From: Sphingopyxis alaskensis RB2256
GTDB lineage: Bacteria > Pseudomonadota > Alphaproteobacteria > Sphingomonadales > Sphingomonadaceae
NCBI RefSeq assembly: GCF_000013985.1
Contig: NC_008048.1
Span: forward strand, 2,480,001 to 2,544,000
Direction: 5' to 3'
DNA length: 64,000 bases
Both the position numbers and the translations under genes were made by a program. The notes under the pieces are model-generated. The model did not search any database and was not told where the DNA came from. It saw only the letters and a list, made by a program, of their open reading frames with translations. Within the stretch, counting starts at the first letter, position 1; every line of letters begins with the position of its first letter. This document shows, piece by piece, positions 9,322 to 20,246 of the stretch.

Positions 9322-9651
9322 ATGCAGACCCAGACCGACCCATATCTCGACATGCAGAACCGGATCAGCGGACAGATCGGCGCGCTGGCCGAAGCCGTGC
9401 CGCACTGCGCGCTCGCGCAGCTCGTGCAGCGCATCGACGACATCCGCTGCCTCGCGCGCGATCATGGTTTCGCCGCGGTCGAAACGCTGGCGAGCCGACT
9501 CGAATCGGCGGTCGCGCGGGGTGATTACCGCGCCGCGATCCTGACCTATCTCGACGCGATGAGCGACGCGGTTCAGGCGCCGCGCGGGCCGATGCCCGCC
9601 GCAATGCACGAAGCCTGGCTGGCGTCGGTCGCGACGCGGCTCGGCCATTGA
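9322..9651 (+). CDS. hypothetical protein, predicted helical
   Basis: 109 residues, no signal peptide or membrane segment, rich in Ala and Arg, predicted mostly alpha-helical. A purine-rich GGGGGATGG stretch precedes the ATG. It lies 53 bp after the diguanylate cyclase and 33 bp before the next membrane protein, all on one strand, so the three may be co-transcribed. I do not recognise a family. Confidence 0.6.
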   Translation: MQTQTDPYLDMQNRISGQIGALAEAVPHCALAQLVQRIDDIRCLARDHGFAAVETLASRLESAVARGDYRAAILTYLDAMSDAVQAPRGPMPAAMHEAWLASVATRLGH

Positions 9652-9684
9652 CGCCGACGCCCTGACACCGCAGATCGCGCGGCC

Positions 9685-10251
9685 ATGGACGCAATCATGT
9701 TCGCGCTGGTGGCGGTGCTGCTCGCCAATGCCGACGGGCGCAGCGGGATCGCGCTCGCACAGCTTCTCGCCGCACGACGCGACCGGCGCGTCACCGTCGG
9801 CATCGCGTTCGGCGCCTTCCTTGCCAATGCGCTCGTCGCCGCGCTCGCCGGGGCGATCGCCAACCGGATGATCGGACCGGGGATTGCGGCGCTGTTCGTC
9901 GCGCTGGCGCTGCTGTCGGGAGCCGCCGCGCTGTTGTGGCCGATGAAGGCCGAGACCGCCGGGCGGCTCGCTAATGCCTCGACCGCCGAACTCGCCGTGC
10001 AGATGCTCGCGCGGCAGTTTGGCGACCGCAGCCATTTCCTGATCGGCGCGCTCGCGGCGACGAGCGGCGCGGGGCAATGGGCCGCGGCGGGGGGGCTCGT
10101 CGGCTGGACGCTCGCGATGTTTCCTTTCCTCGCCTTCGGACCCGCGCTCGCCGACCGGCGCGCGGCGCGGCTGACCCGCTGGACGGCGGCGGCGATCCTC
10201 GCGCTGTGGAGCATCCGCACCGCGCTCGGAGCGTTCGGATTGATCGGATAG
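9685..10251 (+). CDS. multi-pass membrane protein, degenerate TMEM165/GDT1 (UPF0016)-like
   Basis: 188 residues with about six hydrophobic segments. The second half contains QFGDRSHFLIGALAATSG, resembling the E-x-G-D-K/R-S/T-Q motif of cation/proton exchangers of the GDT1 family with Gln replacing Glu. The equivalent N-terminal site reads LANADGRSG and lacks the acidic E-x-G-D order. GDT1 members move manganese or calcium across membranes, but with both acidic motifs altered transport is uncertain. Family call is moderate. Confidence 0.55.
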   Translation: MDAIMFALVAVLLANADGRSGIALAQLLAARRDRRVTVGIAFGAFLANALVAALAGAIANRMIGPGIAALFVALALLSGAAALLWPMKAETAGRLANASTAELAVQMLARQFGDRSHFLIGALAATSGAGQWAAAGGLVGWTLAMFPFLAFGPALADRRAARLTRWTAAAILALWSIRTALGAFGLIG

Positions 10252-10266
10252 AGCCACGAAGATTTC

Positions 10267-10295
10267 GGGTTTCATCGTTTTTGTCGATGAAACCC
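10267..10295. other. 11-bp perfect hairpin upstream of dps
   Basis: gggtttcatcg (10267-10277) and cgatgaaaccc (10285-10295) are perfect inverted repeats around a 7-nt T-rich loop. No T-run follows on either strand, so a classical intrinsic terminator is not supported. It lies between the end of the membrane-protein gene and dps and could be an mRNA hairpin or a regulator site. Confidence 0.55.
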
Positions 10296-10365
10296 AGCCA
10301 AAGCTTCGATGGGAAAATGTCATCCGCCATCCCTATATGCGCCGGGTAACAGAAAGGATTCTCCC

Positions 10366-10821
10366 ATGTCCGACAAGAACACACCCGCCGTCGCCGATGC
10401 GCTCAACGCGCTGCTCGCCGACAGCTTTGCGCTCTATCTCAAGACCAAAAATTACCACTGGCACGTCCAGGGGCCGCGCTTTCGCGAGCTGCACCTGCTG
10501 TTCGACGAACAGGCGGCGCAGATTTTCGCGACGACCGATCTGATCGCCGAGCGCGTGCGCAAGAATGGCGCGGCGACGCTGCGGTCGATCGGCGACATCG
10601 GCCGCCGCGCGTCGATCCGCGACGATGATGCGGGCGGCGTCGACGCCGATACGATGATCCGCAACCTCGCCGAGGACAACAAGTTGCTGCTCGCCCAGCT
10701 CAGGGACGTCAAAAGCGCTGCCGAGGCCGATGGCGACATCGCCACGAGCGGGCTGGTCGACGGCTGGGCCGACGAGACGCAGCAGCGCATCTGGTTCCTC
10801 GAAGCGACGCTGGGTTACTGA
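10366..10821 (+). CDS. dps: Dps-family ferritin-like DNA-protection protein
   Basis: Forms dodecameric cages that oxidise and store iron and shield DNA during oxidative stress. The 151 residues contain the family core: KTKNYHWHVQGPRFRELHLLFDEQ, with the ferroxidase His and Asp, then DLIAERVRKNG, and the late WFLEATLG. The ATG at 10366 has an AGAAAGGA ribosome site. No strong OxyR site is evident upstream, only the hairpin at 10267-10295. Confidence 0.9.
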   Translation: MSDKNTPAVADALNALLADSFALYLKTKNYHWHVQGPRFRELHLLFDEQAAQIFATTDLIAERVRKNGAATLRSIGDIGRRASIRDDDAGGVDADTMIRNLAEDNKLLLAQLRDVKSAAEADGDIATSGLVDGWADETQQRIWFLEATLGY

Positions 10822-10868
10822 TCGCGCTGCCCGCGCGGCCGGTTGCGGCGGCTCCATGATCGGCACCC

Positions 10869-11273
10869 TCACAGATGCGCCGTGACCTCTGGCGGGTTCC
10901 ACCAATTATTGCCCGCGCCGTCCATATGGGTCACGGGCAGCGCCGCCATGTCGGCGGGGGTCAGATCGTCGAGGCACGCGATCGAAACCGAAACATAGGC
11001 ACCGCCGATTTCCTCGACATAACCGTGCCCGAACGCCGACACGCCGCACGTCTTGCAAAAGACATGATGCGCGCTGTTCGACCCGAACTGATAGTCGGAC
11101 AGCGCCGCCGGATCGCTCAGCAGGCGAAACGCCCCCGGCTCGATCTGCGCGCTCCAGTTCCGTTTCTTGGTGCAGATCGAGCAGTTGCACTTGCCCGTCC
11201 CCGCATCGAGGTCGATGTCGGCCTCGAACTTGACGGCGCCGCAGTGGCACGAACCATGGTGGGTCTTGAGCAT
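10869..11273 (-). CDS. GFA-family (Mss4-like fold) zinc protein
   Basis: Family named for glutathione-dependent formaldehyde-activating enzyme. Most members have no proven activity. The metal-binding cysteines are visible: GSCHCGAVKFE, KCNCSICTKK and FCKTCGVSAFGH. 134 residues. I prefer the ATG at 11273 because the GGAGG site abuts the other ATG at 11279 but sits 6 nt from this one. It is convergent with dps. Confidence 0.82.
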   Translation of the reverse strand: MLKTHHGSCHCGAVKFEADIDLDAGTGKCNCSICTKKRNWSAQIEPGAFRLLSDPAALSDYQFGSNSAHHVFCKTCGVSAFGHGYVEEIGGAYVSVSIACLDDLTPADMAALPVTHMDGAGNNWWNPPEVTAHL

Positions 11274-11349
11274 CTTCATCCTCCGGTTGGCGGCGCGTGA
11301 AGGCGCCTTTCACCCGAAGCGATGTAACGAAGCCCCCTGACAGATCATG

Positions 11350-12045
11350 TCAGGAAGCGTCGTCCCACCCCTTCTGACGCCACCAGTCGGCCATCAGCAC
11401 CGCGCGCCGCCGCCCGAATCCTTCGTCGCCGATCCGCGCCGCGGCGATGCGGTCGATGCGAAAGCTGCGGAAATCCTGCCGCAGCAGGCACCAGGCGGCG
11501 ATGACCTGCTTCTCCTCGAAATAGGCGAGCGCCGCGGGCCAGATCGCGCGTTCGCTTGTCCGCCCCTGCTCGTCGGCATAGTCGATATGCAGCGTCCTTT
11601 CGGACCGCATCGCCGCGCGCACCGTCGCCAGCAACGGCGCATCGCTTTCGCGCCAGCGGCTGCTGACCGGCCACAGCCCCGCCTCGTCGATTCGCTGCTT
11701 CAGTTCGTCGGGGCTCGCCGCCGCGATCTTCGCGAGCGCCAGCCCCGCGGCCCGCGACAGCGATCCGTCCTGCCGCCCCTCGACCCAGCGCGCGCCCAGC
11801 ACCAGCGCCTCCAGTTCCTCGGCGGTGAACATCAGCGGCGGCAGGAAGAATCCCGGTCGCAGCATATAGCCGACCCCCGCCGCGCCCTCGATCGGCGCGC
11901 CCAGCGCGATCAGCGCCTGGATGTCGCGATAGAGCGTGCGCACCGACACGCCCTGCTCTTCGGCGAGCATCTCTGCCGTTACCGGCCGTCGGCGGCGGCG
12001 CAAACTGTCGATGATCGCGAAAAGCCGCCCCGTCTTGTCCGCCAT
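11350..12045 (-). CDS. YafY-type transcriptional regulator (HTH plus WYL domain)
   Basis: 231 residues. The N-terminal HTH_11 domain (about 1-60) includes RPVTAEMLAEEQGVSVRTLYRDIQ. A WYL-type ligand domain follows (about 135-200), with IDYADEQGRTSERAIWPAALAYFEEKQVIAAWC and FRSFRIDRI. Such proteins often respond to oxidative damage or nucleic-acid ligands. The target is unknown. The divergent or downstream GFA and DUF6265 genes are possible targets. Confidence 0.85.
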   Translation of the reverse strand: MADKTGRLFAIIDSLRRRRRPVTAEMLAEEQGVSVRTLYRDIQALIALGAPIEGAAGVGYMLRPGFFLPPLMFTAEELEALVLGARWVEGRQDGSLSRAAGLALAKIAAASPDELKQRIDEAGLWPVSSRWRESDAPLLATVRAAMRSERTLHIDYADEQGRTSERAIWPAALAYFEEKQVIAAWCLLRQDFRSFRIDRIAAARIGDEGFGRRRAVLMADWWRQKGWDDAS

Positions 12046-12060
12046 GATGCCCTGCGTCCG

Positions 12061-12501
12061 TCAGCGCCGCCGATAGGCCCAGGTCCGCGCCTTCGCCCCG
12101 TCGATCGCCGCGATCGTTGCGGTCAGCGTGTCGCCCTCGCGGACATAGGCGATGCGCTGCGGATAATCATGCGCCGGATTCTCGAAGGTCGCGCTTGTGC
12201 CATCGTACCGCACCAGGGCGAACGTCACCGGCGCCCCGCCCTGCGGCATCGCTATATAGGAAATCGCGCCATCGTCGTCCGCCGCGATGCGGATGAACTC
12301 ATAGTCGCGCAAGACTTCACCGCGCCCCGAACGGCTCACCCCCAGCATCACCCCGCCACGCGGGGCGGTCCAGCTCTCCTCGGTCCAGCGCCCGCCCGCC
12401 TCGCTCGCCCAGTCGCCCGCGAGCCAGCCGAGATCGTCGACCGTCGCCGGCGGGCGCGCCGCCACCAGCAACAACGCAAGAACCGCTGCGATCATCCGCA
12501 T
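12061..12501 (-). CDS. exported DUF6265-like protein
   Basis: 146 residues with a signal peptide (MIAAVLALLLVAARPPA). The mature part begins LGWLAGDWAS and contains ESWTAPRGGVMLGVSRSG and FENPAHDYPQRIAY. This pattern is typical of DUF6265, small beta-barrel-like proteins of unknown function. The start may be the ATG at 12501 or one two codons in; a GGGAGAAGG site lies upstream. It is 15 bp upstream of the WYL regulator on the same strand. Confidence 0.75.
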   Translation of the reverse strand: MRMIAAVLALLLVAARPPATVDDLGWLAGDWASEAGGRWTEESWTAPRGGVMLGVSRSGRGEVLRDYEFIRIAADDDGAISYIAMPQGGAPVTFALVRYDGTSATFENPAHDYPQRIAYVREGDTLTATIAAIDGAKARTWAYRRR

Positions 12502-12581
12502 GAGCCTTCTCCCTCATCCCCCGCGCCCTATCACGCCTGCCCACGCATCGCCATGGACAGCGCCGCGCTCGCCCCCTATAA

Positions 12582-14644
<2,063 letters not shown>

Positions 14645-14675
14645 CGCCCATCGGGCGGAGAAAGGATGACAGCCC

Positions 14676-15110
14676 ATGCCAACCCTGCTCCGCATCCTCA
14701 CCCTCGCCGCATCGCTCGCGTTCGCCCCCGCCGCCGCCAGCGCCGCGCCGCCGCCGCCCGCGGCCCGGCCCGCGCCGCTGCAACAGCTGCGCATCCATGA
14801 AATCCCGCGCGCCAACGAGGGCGTGTTCCACGACCGTTTCCGCGATCATGCGCTGCGCATCATGGCGCGGCACGGCTTTGCGGTGCGCTCGATCTGGCGC
14901 AGCGAACATGCGGACAAGGTCGAGTTCGTCTATCTGCTCGACTGGCCCGACGCCGCGACGATGAAAGCGGCGTGGGCGGCCTTCATGGCCGACGAGGAAT
15001 GGGCCGCGATCAAGCGCGAAACGGGGGCGCGCCACGGCCGCTTCGTCGATGCGATATCGGACCGCACGCTCGAACCCCTGCCCTGGTCGCCGGGTCGCGC
15101 AATCGAATAG
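14676..15110 (+). CDS. exported NIPSNAP-family protein
   Basis: 144 residues. A signal peptide ends near ASAAPPP, followed by a Pro-rich linker and an NIPSNAP-like ferredoxin-fold domain: LQQLRIHEIPRANEGVFHDR, then FAVRSIWRS, EFVYLLDWPDA and FMADEEWAAI. The function of the family is not established. It follows thiC by 31 bp on the same strand. Confidence 0.72.
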   Translation: MPTLLRILTLAASLAFAPAAASAAPPPPAARPAPLQQLRIHEIPRANEGVFHDRFRDHALRIMARHGFAVRSIWRSEHADKVEFVYLLDWPDAATMKAAWAAFMADEEWAAIKRETGARHGRFVDAISDRTLEPLPWSPGRAIE

Positions 15111-15137
15111 CGCAGGCGCCGCACCGCTGCCGATGCG

Positions 15138-16097
15138 TCAGTCGGGGGCGGCGCGGGGATCGGAGGTGGCCAGTCGGCCCTTTTCGACCCAGGCGGCGAG
15201 TCCGGGGGTGAATTCGGCGGCGACGCGCGCGTCATAGAGCGCAAGGTCCGGAGCGGCGTACAGATCGCGCCAGCGCCCGTTGGTTCCCTTGTGCAGGAAG
15301 GTTCGCCCGCCGCCTTCCCAGATATCGCCCGCAGCGGGAAGCAGCGCGTCGGCGGCCGCCTTCATCGCGTCGAACCCCGCCGCCGCGACCAGATCGGGCC
15401 AGAGGTCATCGGGGATCGCAATGTCCAGAAAATCGGCGATACGACGCATCTCGCCCATGCGATCGGCCTTGAGGTCGTTATAGTGGACGAGCAGCAGGTT
15501 GGGGTCGTGCCGCGCCTCCCAGAAACTTTTTTCCATCGTGAAGAAGGACGCGCCGGGATCGCCCAGCGCGTCCTCGTCGCCGACGAGCCAGTCGTGGAAA
15601 TGCGCGGCCGGATCGGTGGGCACGAGGCGCGGCACATGGCCGAATTTGGGATCGCTCTCGACGATGCCGCCGATCAGTTCGACCGCCTCCGCGGTGTAAT
15701 TCGCCTTGTGATTGAAAAAGGACATGGCGGCATCGCGGCCGTCGCGCGCGACATGGATATATTTGATCCCCTCATGCACCGGCAGGGCGTCGAACGGCAG
15801 GTGCGATTTCAGGAAGCGGCGGTGCGCCTGACCCTCGGCGAGCGCGGTCGTGGCCTCGAGCGGCACCAGGCGGAAATCGGGCCAGGGCGAACTGTCCTGC
15901 ACCGGAAAGGGTGCGGCGCTGCCAAAGACCAACATGCCGACGATACGCTGCATCCACGTCGTCCCGCATTTGGGATAGGTCGAAATGACGATGTCGTCGC
16001 GGCGCAGGGGGAAACCGTCCCATCCCGCGCTGTCGAACACCCATGAACGCACCGGGCGCGTTGCCGGCCGCACAAGCGGCGGATTCATCTGTTGCAT
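15138..16097 (-). CDS. sulfotransferase (PAPS-dependent)
   Basis: 319 residues. The 5'-phosphosulfate loop YPKCGTTWMQ is at 41-50, and the 3'-phosphate site appears in VARDGRDAAMSFFNH. Later, LVHYNDLKADRMGEMRRIADFL and TFLHKGTNGRW match the cytosolic sulfotransferase family (SULT fold). It transfers sulfate from PAPS to a small hydroxyl or amine acceptor that the sequence does not identify. The start at 16097 has a GGAGGGG site. It lies just downstream of an arylamine N-acetyltransferase gene on the same strand, so both could act on aromatic small molecules; that link is inference. Confidence 0.88.
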   Translation of the reverse strand: MQQMNPPLVRPATRPVRSWVFDSAGWDGFPLRRDDIVISTYPKCGTTWMQRIVGMLVFGSAAPFPVQDSSPWPDFRLVPLEATTALAEGQAHRRFLKSHLPFDALPVHEGIKYIHVARDGRDAAMSFFNHKANYTAEAVELIGGIVESDPKFGHVPRLVPTDPAAHFHDWLVGDEDALGDPGASFFTMEKSFWEARHDPNLLLVHYNDLKADRMGEMRRIADFLDIAIPDDLWPDLVAAAGFDAMKAAADALLPAAGDIWEGGGRTFLHKGTNGRWRDLYAAPDLALYDARVAAEFTPGLAAWVEKGRLATSDPRAAPD

Positions 16098-16138
16098 GAT
16101 AGCCCCTCCCGCACAGGGAATAACATAATTTGCCGCCG

Positions 16139-17017
16139 CTATCCCGCGATTTCGGCGGTCGCGGCACGCTCGATCGCCGGGCGCCAGTGGCGCGCGACGG
16201 GCAGCAGGAAAATCTCCGCCAGCACGCGCTCGATCTCGTCGGCGGTCAGGTAACGGCGGTCGATGCGCCCGTCGGCAAGCCGCGTCGTCAGCCGGTTGTC
16301 GCGCAGCCCGTAACGCGCTTCGGCGGTCGTGCGCGCGGCGATCAGCTGGTGGCGGAAATGCGAATCGGGATGCGCCGACGTGTACCAGTTGCCGACCTCA
16401 TAATCGATCGTCGGCGGGGGCGCGTCCTCGATCCGGTAGAGCGTCCGCCACTCGCTCTCGACCAGCGCCGCGACCTGCCATTCGGCGCCTTGGCGAACGA
16501 TGCGATAGCTTTCGTGGCGCGTCGGCTGCGGAGTCTCATCGTCCATCGCCAGCGGCTGCGGCGGCACCGCGGCGCCAAAACCGACGTCGGCCAGCCAGGC
16601 GCGACCGTCGATCCGCACGCGCAGCACCATGTGCGAGCGCGGCGTCGGCGGCGCATCGTCGGGCAGCATCCAGCGCACCCGGCCGATCAGCCCTTCGGCG
16701 TCGAAGCCGATCACGCGAAGGGCGCGCAGGAAAAGGCCATTCTGCTCGAAACAATAACCGCCGCGCCGCTGGCCGATCAACTTGGCCTCGACCGCCGCCG
16801 CGCCGATGTCGACCCCGGCGCCGGTCAGCGCGTCGATCGCCTCGAACGGAATCGCGGCGATATGCGCTGCCTGCAATGCCGCGAGCACGTCGAGCGTCGG
16901 CACAAGCGCGCCGCGATAGCCGATCCGCGCCAGATAGCGCGGCAGGAAGGCTTCGGCGGCCGTTTCGGCCCCGGCCTGATCGGTATCGGGCGGCGCGGCG
17001 GTGGGTTGGTGCAGCAT
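16139..17017 (-). CDS. arylamine N-acetyltransferase
   Basis: Transfers acetyl from acetyl-CoA to arylamines or hydrazines. The Cys-His-Asp triad is visible: RRGGYCFEQN (C89), RSHMVLRV (H129) and WLADVGFG (D144). The 292 residues are about 20 longer at the N-terminus than classical NATs. A GGAGA site precedes the ATG at 17017. It is transcribed in the same direction as the sulfotransferase, 41 bp away. Confidence 0.92.
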   Translation of the reverse strand: MLHQPTAAPPDTDQAGAETAAEAFLPRYLARIGYRGALVPTLDVLAALQAAHIAAIPFEAIDALTGAGVDIGAAAVEAKLIGQRRGGYCFEQNGLFLRALRVIGFDAEGLIGRVRWMLPDDAPPTPRSHMVLRVRIDGRAWLADVGFGAAVPPQPLAMDDETPQPTRHESYRIVRQGAEWQVAALVESEWRTLYRIEDAPPPTIDYEVGNWYTSAHPDSHFRHQLIAARTTAEARYGLRDNRLTTRLADGRIDRRYLTADEIERVLAEIFLLPVARHWRPAIERAATAEIAG

Positions 17018-17242
17018 GATCGGGTCTCCATTGCGAATCGATGGAGCGCCTTATGAAAGCTCAAGTGCAGTGGAGGTCAAACGAATTGAACGACGCCGAA
17101 TCGACCGCCGACCGGAGGCCATGGCGGCCATCGCCGGCACCGCCCGCTGCAACGCCCGACATTGCCGCCTGCGGCGCAGGCGGCATTCGCCTTCATCGAC
17201 GACGCACGGCCACCGCCGCTGCGATACGCCGCCAAGGCAAGC

Positions 17243-17671
17243 TCAGGATTCGAGGCTGTGTTCGAGTGTGATTTCACAATCGAGCAGCTTCGACACCGGA
17301 CAATTCCTCTCGGCCTCTTCAGCCAGCCGGGCGAACTCGTCGGCATCGATCCCCGGCACTTTGGCGGCCAGCGTCAGCGCCGACTTGGTGATCGTGAAGC
17401 CGCCGTCCTGCTGCTCCAGCGTCACCGCGGCGCGCGTCTCCAGCGTGTCGCCCGAATATCCCGCACGCGCGAGCCCGAAAGACAGCGCCATGGTGAAGCA
17501 GGCGGCGTGCGCCGCGGCGATCAGCTCCTCGGGGTTTGTGCCCGGCTGACCCTCGAAGCGCGTCGCGAAGCCATAGGGCTGTGCGTCAAGCACCCTCGAC
17601 CCGGTCGTGATCGCTCCCCTCCCTTCCTTGCCAAAGCCTTCGTAACGAACGGATGCGCGGTTGACGGTCAT
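17243..17671 (-). CDS. OsmC/Ohr-family peroxidase
   Basis: 142 residues. The two redox cysteines sit in HAACFTMALS and NCPVSKLL, as in OsmC enzymes that reduce organic peroxides. The QPYGFATRFEGQPGTNPEEL segment is typical of the OsmC rather than the Ohr subgroup. ATG 17671 has an AAGGAGA site 8 nt upstream. It has its own transcription unit: 225 bp separate it from the arylamine N-acetyltransferase gene and nothing else is visible in that gap. Confidence 0.88.
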   Translation of the reverse strand: MTVNRASVRYEGFGKEGRGAITTGSRVLDAQPYGFATRFEGQPGTNPEELIAAAHAACFTMALSFGLARAGYSGDTLETRAAVTLEQQDGGFTITKSALTLAAKVPGIDADEFARLAEEAERNCPVSKLLDCEITLEHSLES

Positions 17672-17763
17672 GGCAATGTCTCCTTGATCAATCGGGCGGC
17701 AATGGTGCATCTGCGGCGGGCGATGCCATTGCGTTACCTATCATTTGCGCCAGACACGATCGC

Positions 17764-18111
17764 TCACTCCGGGTGGTCGTGCCGCACGACCCCCGCGCGG
17801 TCGAGTTCGGGATCCAGACGCCCGCTCAGCCACAACGCCCACATCCGGAAATCGGCGGCGAGGCTCCACAGCGGATAGGTGAAGGTCGCGGGTCGGTTCT
17901 TCTCGACCGCGAAATGCGCGACCCACGCAAAGGCATAACCCGCGACCGGCAGCGCGATCAGCCATTCCCACCGCCCCGTCAGCGCCGCGCCGACCGCAAT
18001 CATGACGACGAGGCTGGTCCCGACATAGTGCAATGCGCGTGTCGACGCCTTGCTATGCTCGCGCAGGTAAAAGGGCCAGAAATCCCCGAAGCTCGTATAG
18101 CGGTGCGCCAT
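17764..18111 (-). CDS. DUF962/Mpo1-like membrane protein
   Basis: 115 residues with two hydrophobic segments. The N-terminus MAHRYTSFGDFWPFYLREHS, followed by RALHYVGT and WVAHFAVEKNRPATFTYPLWSL, matches the Mpo1/YGL010w (DUF962) family. The yeast member is a 2-hydroxy fatty acid dioxygenase. Whether this protein has that activity is unknown. No clear ribosome site precedes the ATG. Confidence 0.8.
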   Translation of the reverse strand: MAHRYTSFGDFWPFYLREHSKASTRALHYVGTSLVVMIAVGAALTGRWEWLIALPVAGYAFAWVAHFAVEKNRPATFTYPLWSLAADFRMWALWLSGRLDPELDRAGVVRHDHPE

Positions 18112-18142
18112 CGCGCAAACATGTCGCGCCTGCGCCGCGCGG

Positions 18143-18607
18143 TCAAGCCAACCCCCGCTTGACCCGTACCAGCGCGGCGTCGAGCGCTTGCAGGAATCGC
18201 GCGCGATCGGCCTTGGAAAAGGGCGGCGGTCCGCCCACCCCCTCACCCATCCCTGCGCGCAGGTCGGCCATGATCGCGCGCGTCGCGATCGCGGGGCCGA
18301 TCGACGCCAGCGTGAAGGGTTTGCCGTTGGGAGCGAGCACGCTTGCCCCTGCCTTCAGCGCGCGGTCGGCGAGCAATATGTCGGCGGTGACCACGATGCT
18401 CTGCGCATTCGCGGCTTCGGCGATCCAGTCGTCGGCAGCGTCGAAACCGTCCGACACCACCACCCGCTCGATCAGCGGGTGGTCGGGCACGCGCAGCCGG
18501 CTGTTGCTCACGACCTTGACCTTGGCCCCGTGCCGCCACGCGACGCGATAGATTTCCTCCTTCACCGGGCAGGCGTCGGCATCGACAAGGATGACGGGCG
18601 CGCTCAT
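18143..18607 (-). CDS. YaiI/YqxD-family (DUF188) protein, PIN-like fold
   Basis: 154 residues starting [16 protein letters not shown], the family hallmark, then [17 protein letters not shown] and [19 protein letters not shown]. The fold is related to PIN-like nucleases, but no function is established. It overlaps the stop of the upstream TSUP gene by 4 bp, so the two are likely translated together. Confidence 0.9.
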   Translation of the reverse strand: MSAPVILVDADACPVKEEIYRVAWRHGAKVKVVSNSRLRVPDHPLIERVVVSDGFDAADDWIAEAANAQSIVVTADILLADRALKAGASVLAPNGKPFTLASIGPAIATRAIMADLRAGMGEGVGGPPPFSKADRARFLQALDAALVRVKRGLA

Positions 18608-19362
18608 CCGCCAAGCCCGTCCCATAGCAGCTTCGCGCCAAGCAGCACCATCAGCCCATAGATGAGCGCATAAAAGCGTTCGGGCTGCATCGCCTTCATC
18701 CAGCGCACCGTGAGCAGCGTCGAGACGATCGCGAGCGGCATCAGCAGCAGCGCCGCGACGACCACCTCATGCGGAAAGGCGCCGAGCGCCAGATAGGCGG
18801 GCACCTTCATCCAGTTGACGATGGCAAAGAGGATCGCGCTCGTCCCGATGAAGGTCAGGTGCGGCAGCTTGCGCGGCGTCACCCACATCTGGAACGGCGG
18901 CCCGCCCGCGTGCGCAATCTGGCTCGTCAGCCCCATGACGGCGCCAAAGATCGTCCCGACCCAGCCCGGCGAGCGCGACGCGGCGACGATCCGCCCGCCG
19001 CGCTCGACCCACAGGCGATAGAGACCAAAAGCGAGCGTGATCGCGCCGAGCGCCGCCATCAGCTGCGCCTCGTTCACGCGCTCGGCATAGACATAGCCCG
19101 CCAAAATGCCGAGCGCTGCGCCCGGCAGCATCCAGCCGATGATCCACCCATCCCACGTCTTGCGGAACGACCAGACGCTGATGACATCCTGCACGATCAG
19201 GATCGGCAGCAGCAGCGCCGCCGCGGTCGCGGGCGGCAGCACGAGCGCGGCGAGCGGCGTCGCGAGCGCGCCTACCCCCGCCAGCCCGCCCTTCGCCATG
19301 CCGAGCAGCACGACCGCGGCGACGAGCACCGCCAGCGTCACCGGATCGGCGAGCAGGTTCAT
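18604..19362 (-). CDS. TSUP (TauE/SafE) family membrane permease
   Basis: 252 residues with about eight hydrophobic segments. The [17 protein letters not shown] motif at the N-terminus and [18 protein letters not shown] in the second half are characteristic of TSUP transporters. They are linked to export or uptake of sulfite, sulfoacetate and other organosulfur or organic acids. The substrate cannot be told. ATG 19362 is the first start placing the membrane domain at the N-terminus; 4-bp overlap with the downstream DUF188 gene. Confidence 0.87.
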   Translation of the reverse strand: MNLLADPVTLAVLVAAVVLLGMAKGGLAGVGALATPLAALVLPPATAAALLLPILIVQDVISVWSFRKTWDGWIIGWMLPGAALGILAGYVYAERVNEAQLMAALGAITLAFGLYRLWVERGGRIVAASRSPGWVGTIFGAVMGLTSQIAHAGGPPFQMWVTPRKLPHLTFIGTSAILFAIVNWMKVPAYLALGAFPHEVVVAALLLMPLAIVSTLLTVRWMKAMQPERFYALIYGLMVLLGAKLLWDGLGG

Positions 19363-19372
19363 CCGGTCAGGC

Positions 19373-20077
19373 TCATGCGCCGGGATCGTCGGGCAGCCGC
19401 CAGTCGATCGCGCCGCGCCCCTGCGCCTCCAGAAAGGCATTGGCCTGGCTGAACGGCCGCGACCCGAAAAAGCCGTTATGCGCCGACAATGGCGAGGGGT
19501 GCGGCGCGCGCAGAATCAGGTGCGGACTGCCCGCGCCCAGCCCCGGCACATTCGCCGCCTTCTTCTGCGCATGGCTGCCCCACAGGATGAACACCTTGGG
19601 CGCCGGGTCGGCGGCGACCGCGGCGACCGCGGCGTCGGTGAACTTTTCCCATCCCTTGCCCTGATGCGACGCCGCTTGCCCCGCCTCGACCGTCAGGCAA
19701 TTGTTGAGCAGCAGCACCCCCTGCCGTGCCCAATGCGCCAGGTGGCCGTGCGGCGCGGGTGCGATACCCAGGTCGCTGCGCAATTCCTTGTAGATGTTGA
19801 CCAGGCTCGGCGGCAGGCGCACGCCGGGCTGGACCGAAAAGCAAAGCCCATGCGCCTGCCCCGGCCCGTGATAGGGGTCCTGCCCCAAAATCACGACGCG
19901 CACCGCGTCCGGCGGCGTCGCGTCCAATGCCGCGAACCAGTCGCGCGGGCGCGGATAGATGGTCTTGCCCTTCGCGCGCTCGTCGGCGAGGAACTGCTTG
20001 AGCGCCGCCATATAGGGCTGCGCAAACTCGCCGCCGATGCGCGCGAGCCAGTCGGGATGCAGTTTGACCTCGGCCAT
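19373..20077 (-). CDS. ung: uracil-DNA glycosylase
   Basis: Removes uracil from DNA in base excision repair. The 234 residues have the water-activating GQDPYH loop (65-70, Asp67), the uracil-recognition LLLNNCLTVE, and the HPSPLSAHNGFFG minor-groove loop. This is classical family 1 UDG. It is 10 bp upstream of the TSUP gene on the same strand, so ung-TSUP-DUF188 may be one transcript. Confidence 0.96.
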   Translation of the reverse strand: MAEVKLHPDWLARIGGEFAQPYMAALKQFLADERAKGKTIYPRPRDWFAALDATPPDAVRVVILGQDPYHGPGQAHGLCFSVQPGVRLPPSLVNIYKELRSDLGIAPAPHGHLAHWARQGVLLLNNCLTVEAGQAASHQGKGWEKFTDAAVAAVAADPAPKVFILWGSHAQKKAANVPGLGAGSPHLILRAPHPSPLSAHNGFFGSRPFSQANAFLEAQGRGAIDWRLPDDPGA

Positions 20078-20168
20078 GACGGCGCTTCACCAGAGGGGAG
20101 CAGGCTTGTCCAGCCCTGCCTCCTCGCAAATGGCTGAAAGCGACCGATTGCGGACATAAGGAATAGAC

Positions 20169-20194
20169 AGCCCCTCCCCTTCAGGGGAGGGGCT
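20169..20194. repeat. palindromic repeat after the TonB receptor
   Basis: A 12-bp perfect stem, agcccctcccct / aggggaggggct, with a 2-nt loop. It is the same element family as at 30306-30437. It lies in the 169-bp gap between the TonB receptor end and ung and could work as a 3' mRNA hairpin. Confidence 0.8.
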
Positions 20195-20246
20195 TTAGTA
20201 GCGTCGAACGCCCGCTCCCCAACCCAAAACCTTCGCAACCCCCCGC

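Noticed and set aside
10267..10295. Intrinsic terminator before dps
   Set aside because: The hairpin is strong but is not followed by a T-run on either strand; kept only as a hairpin.
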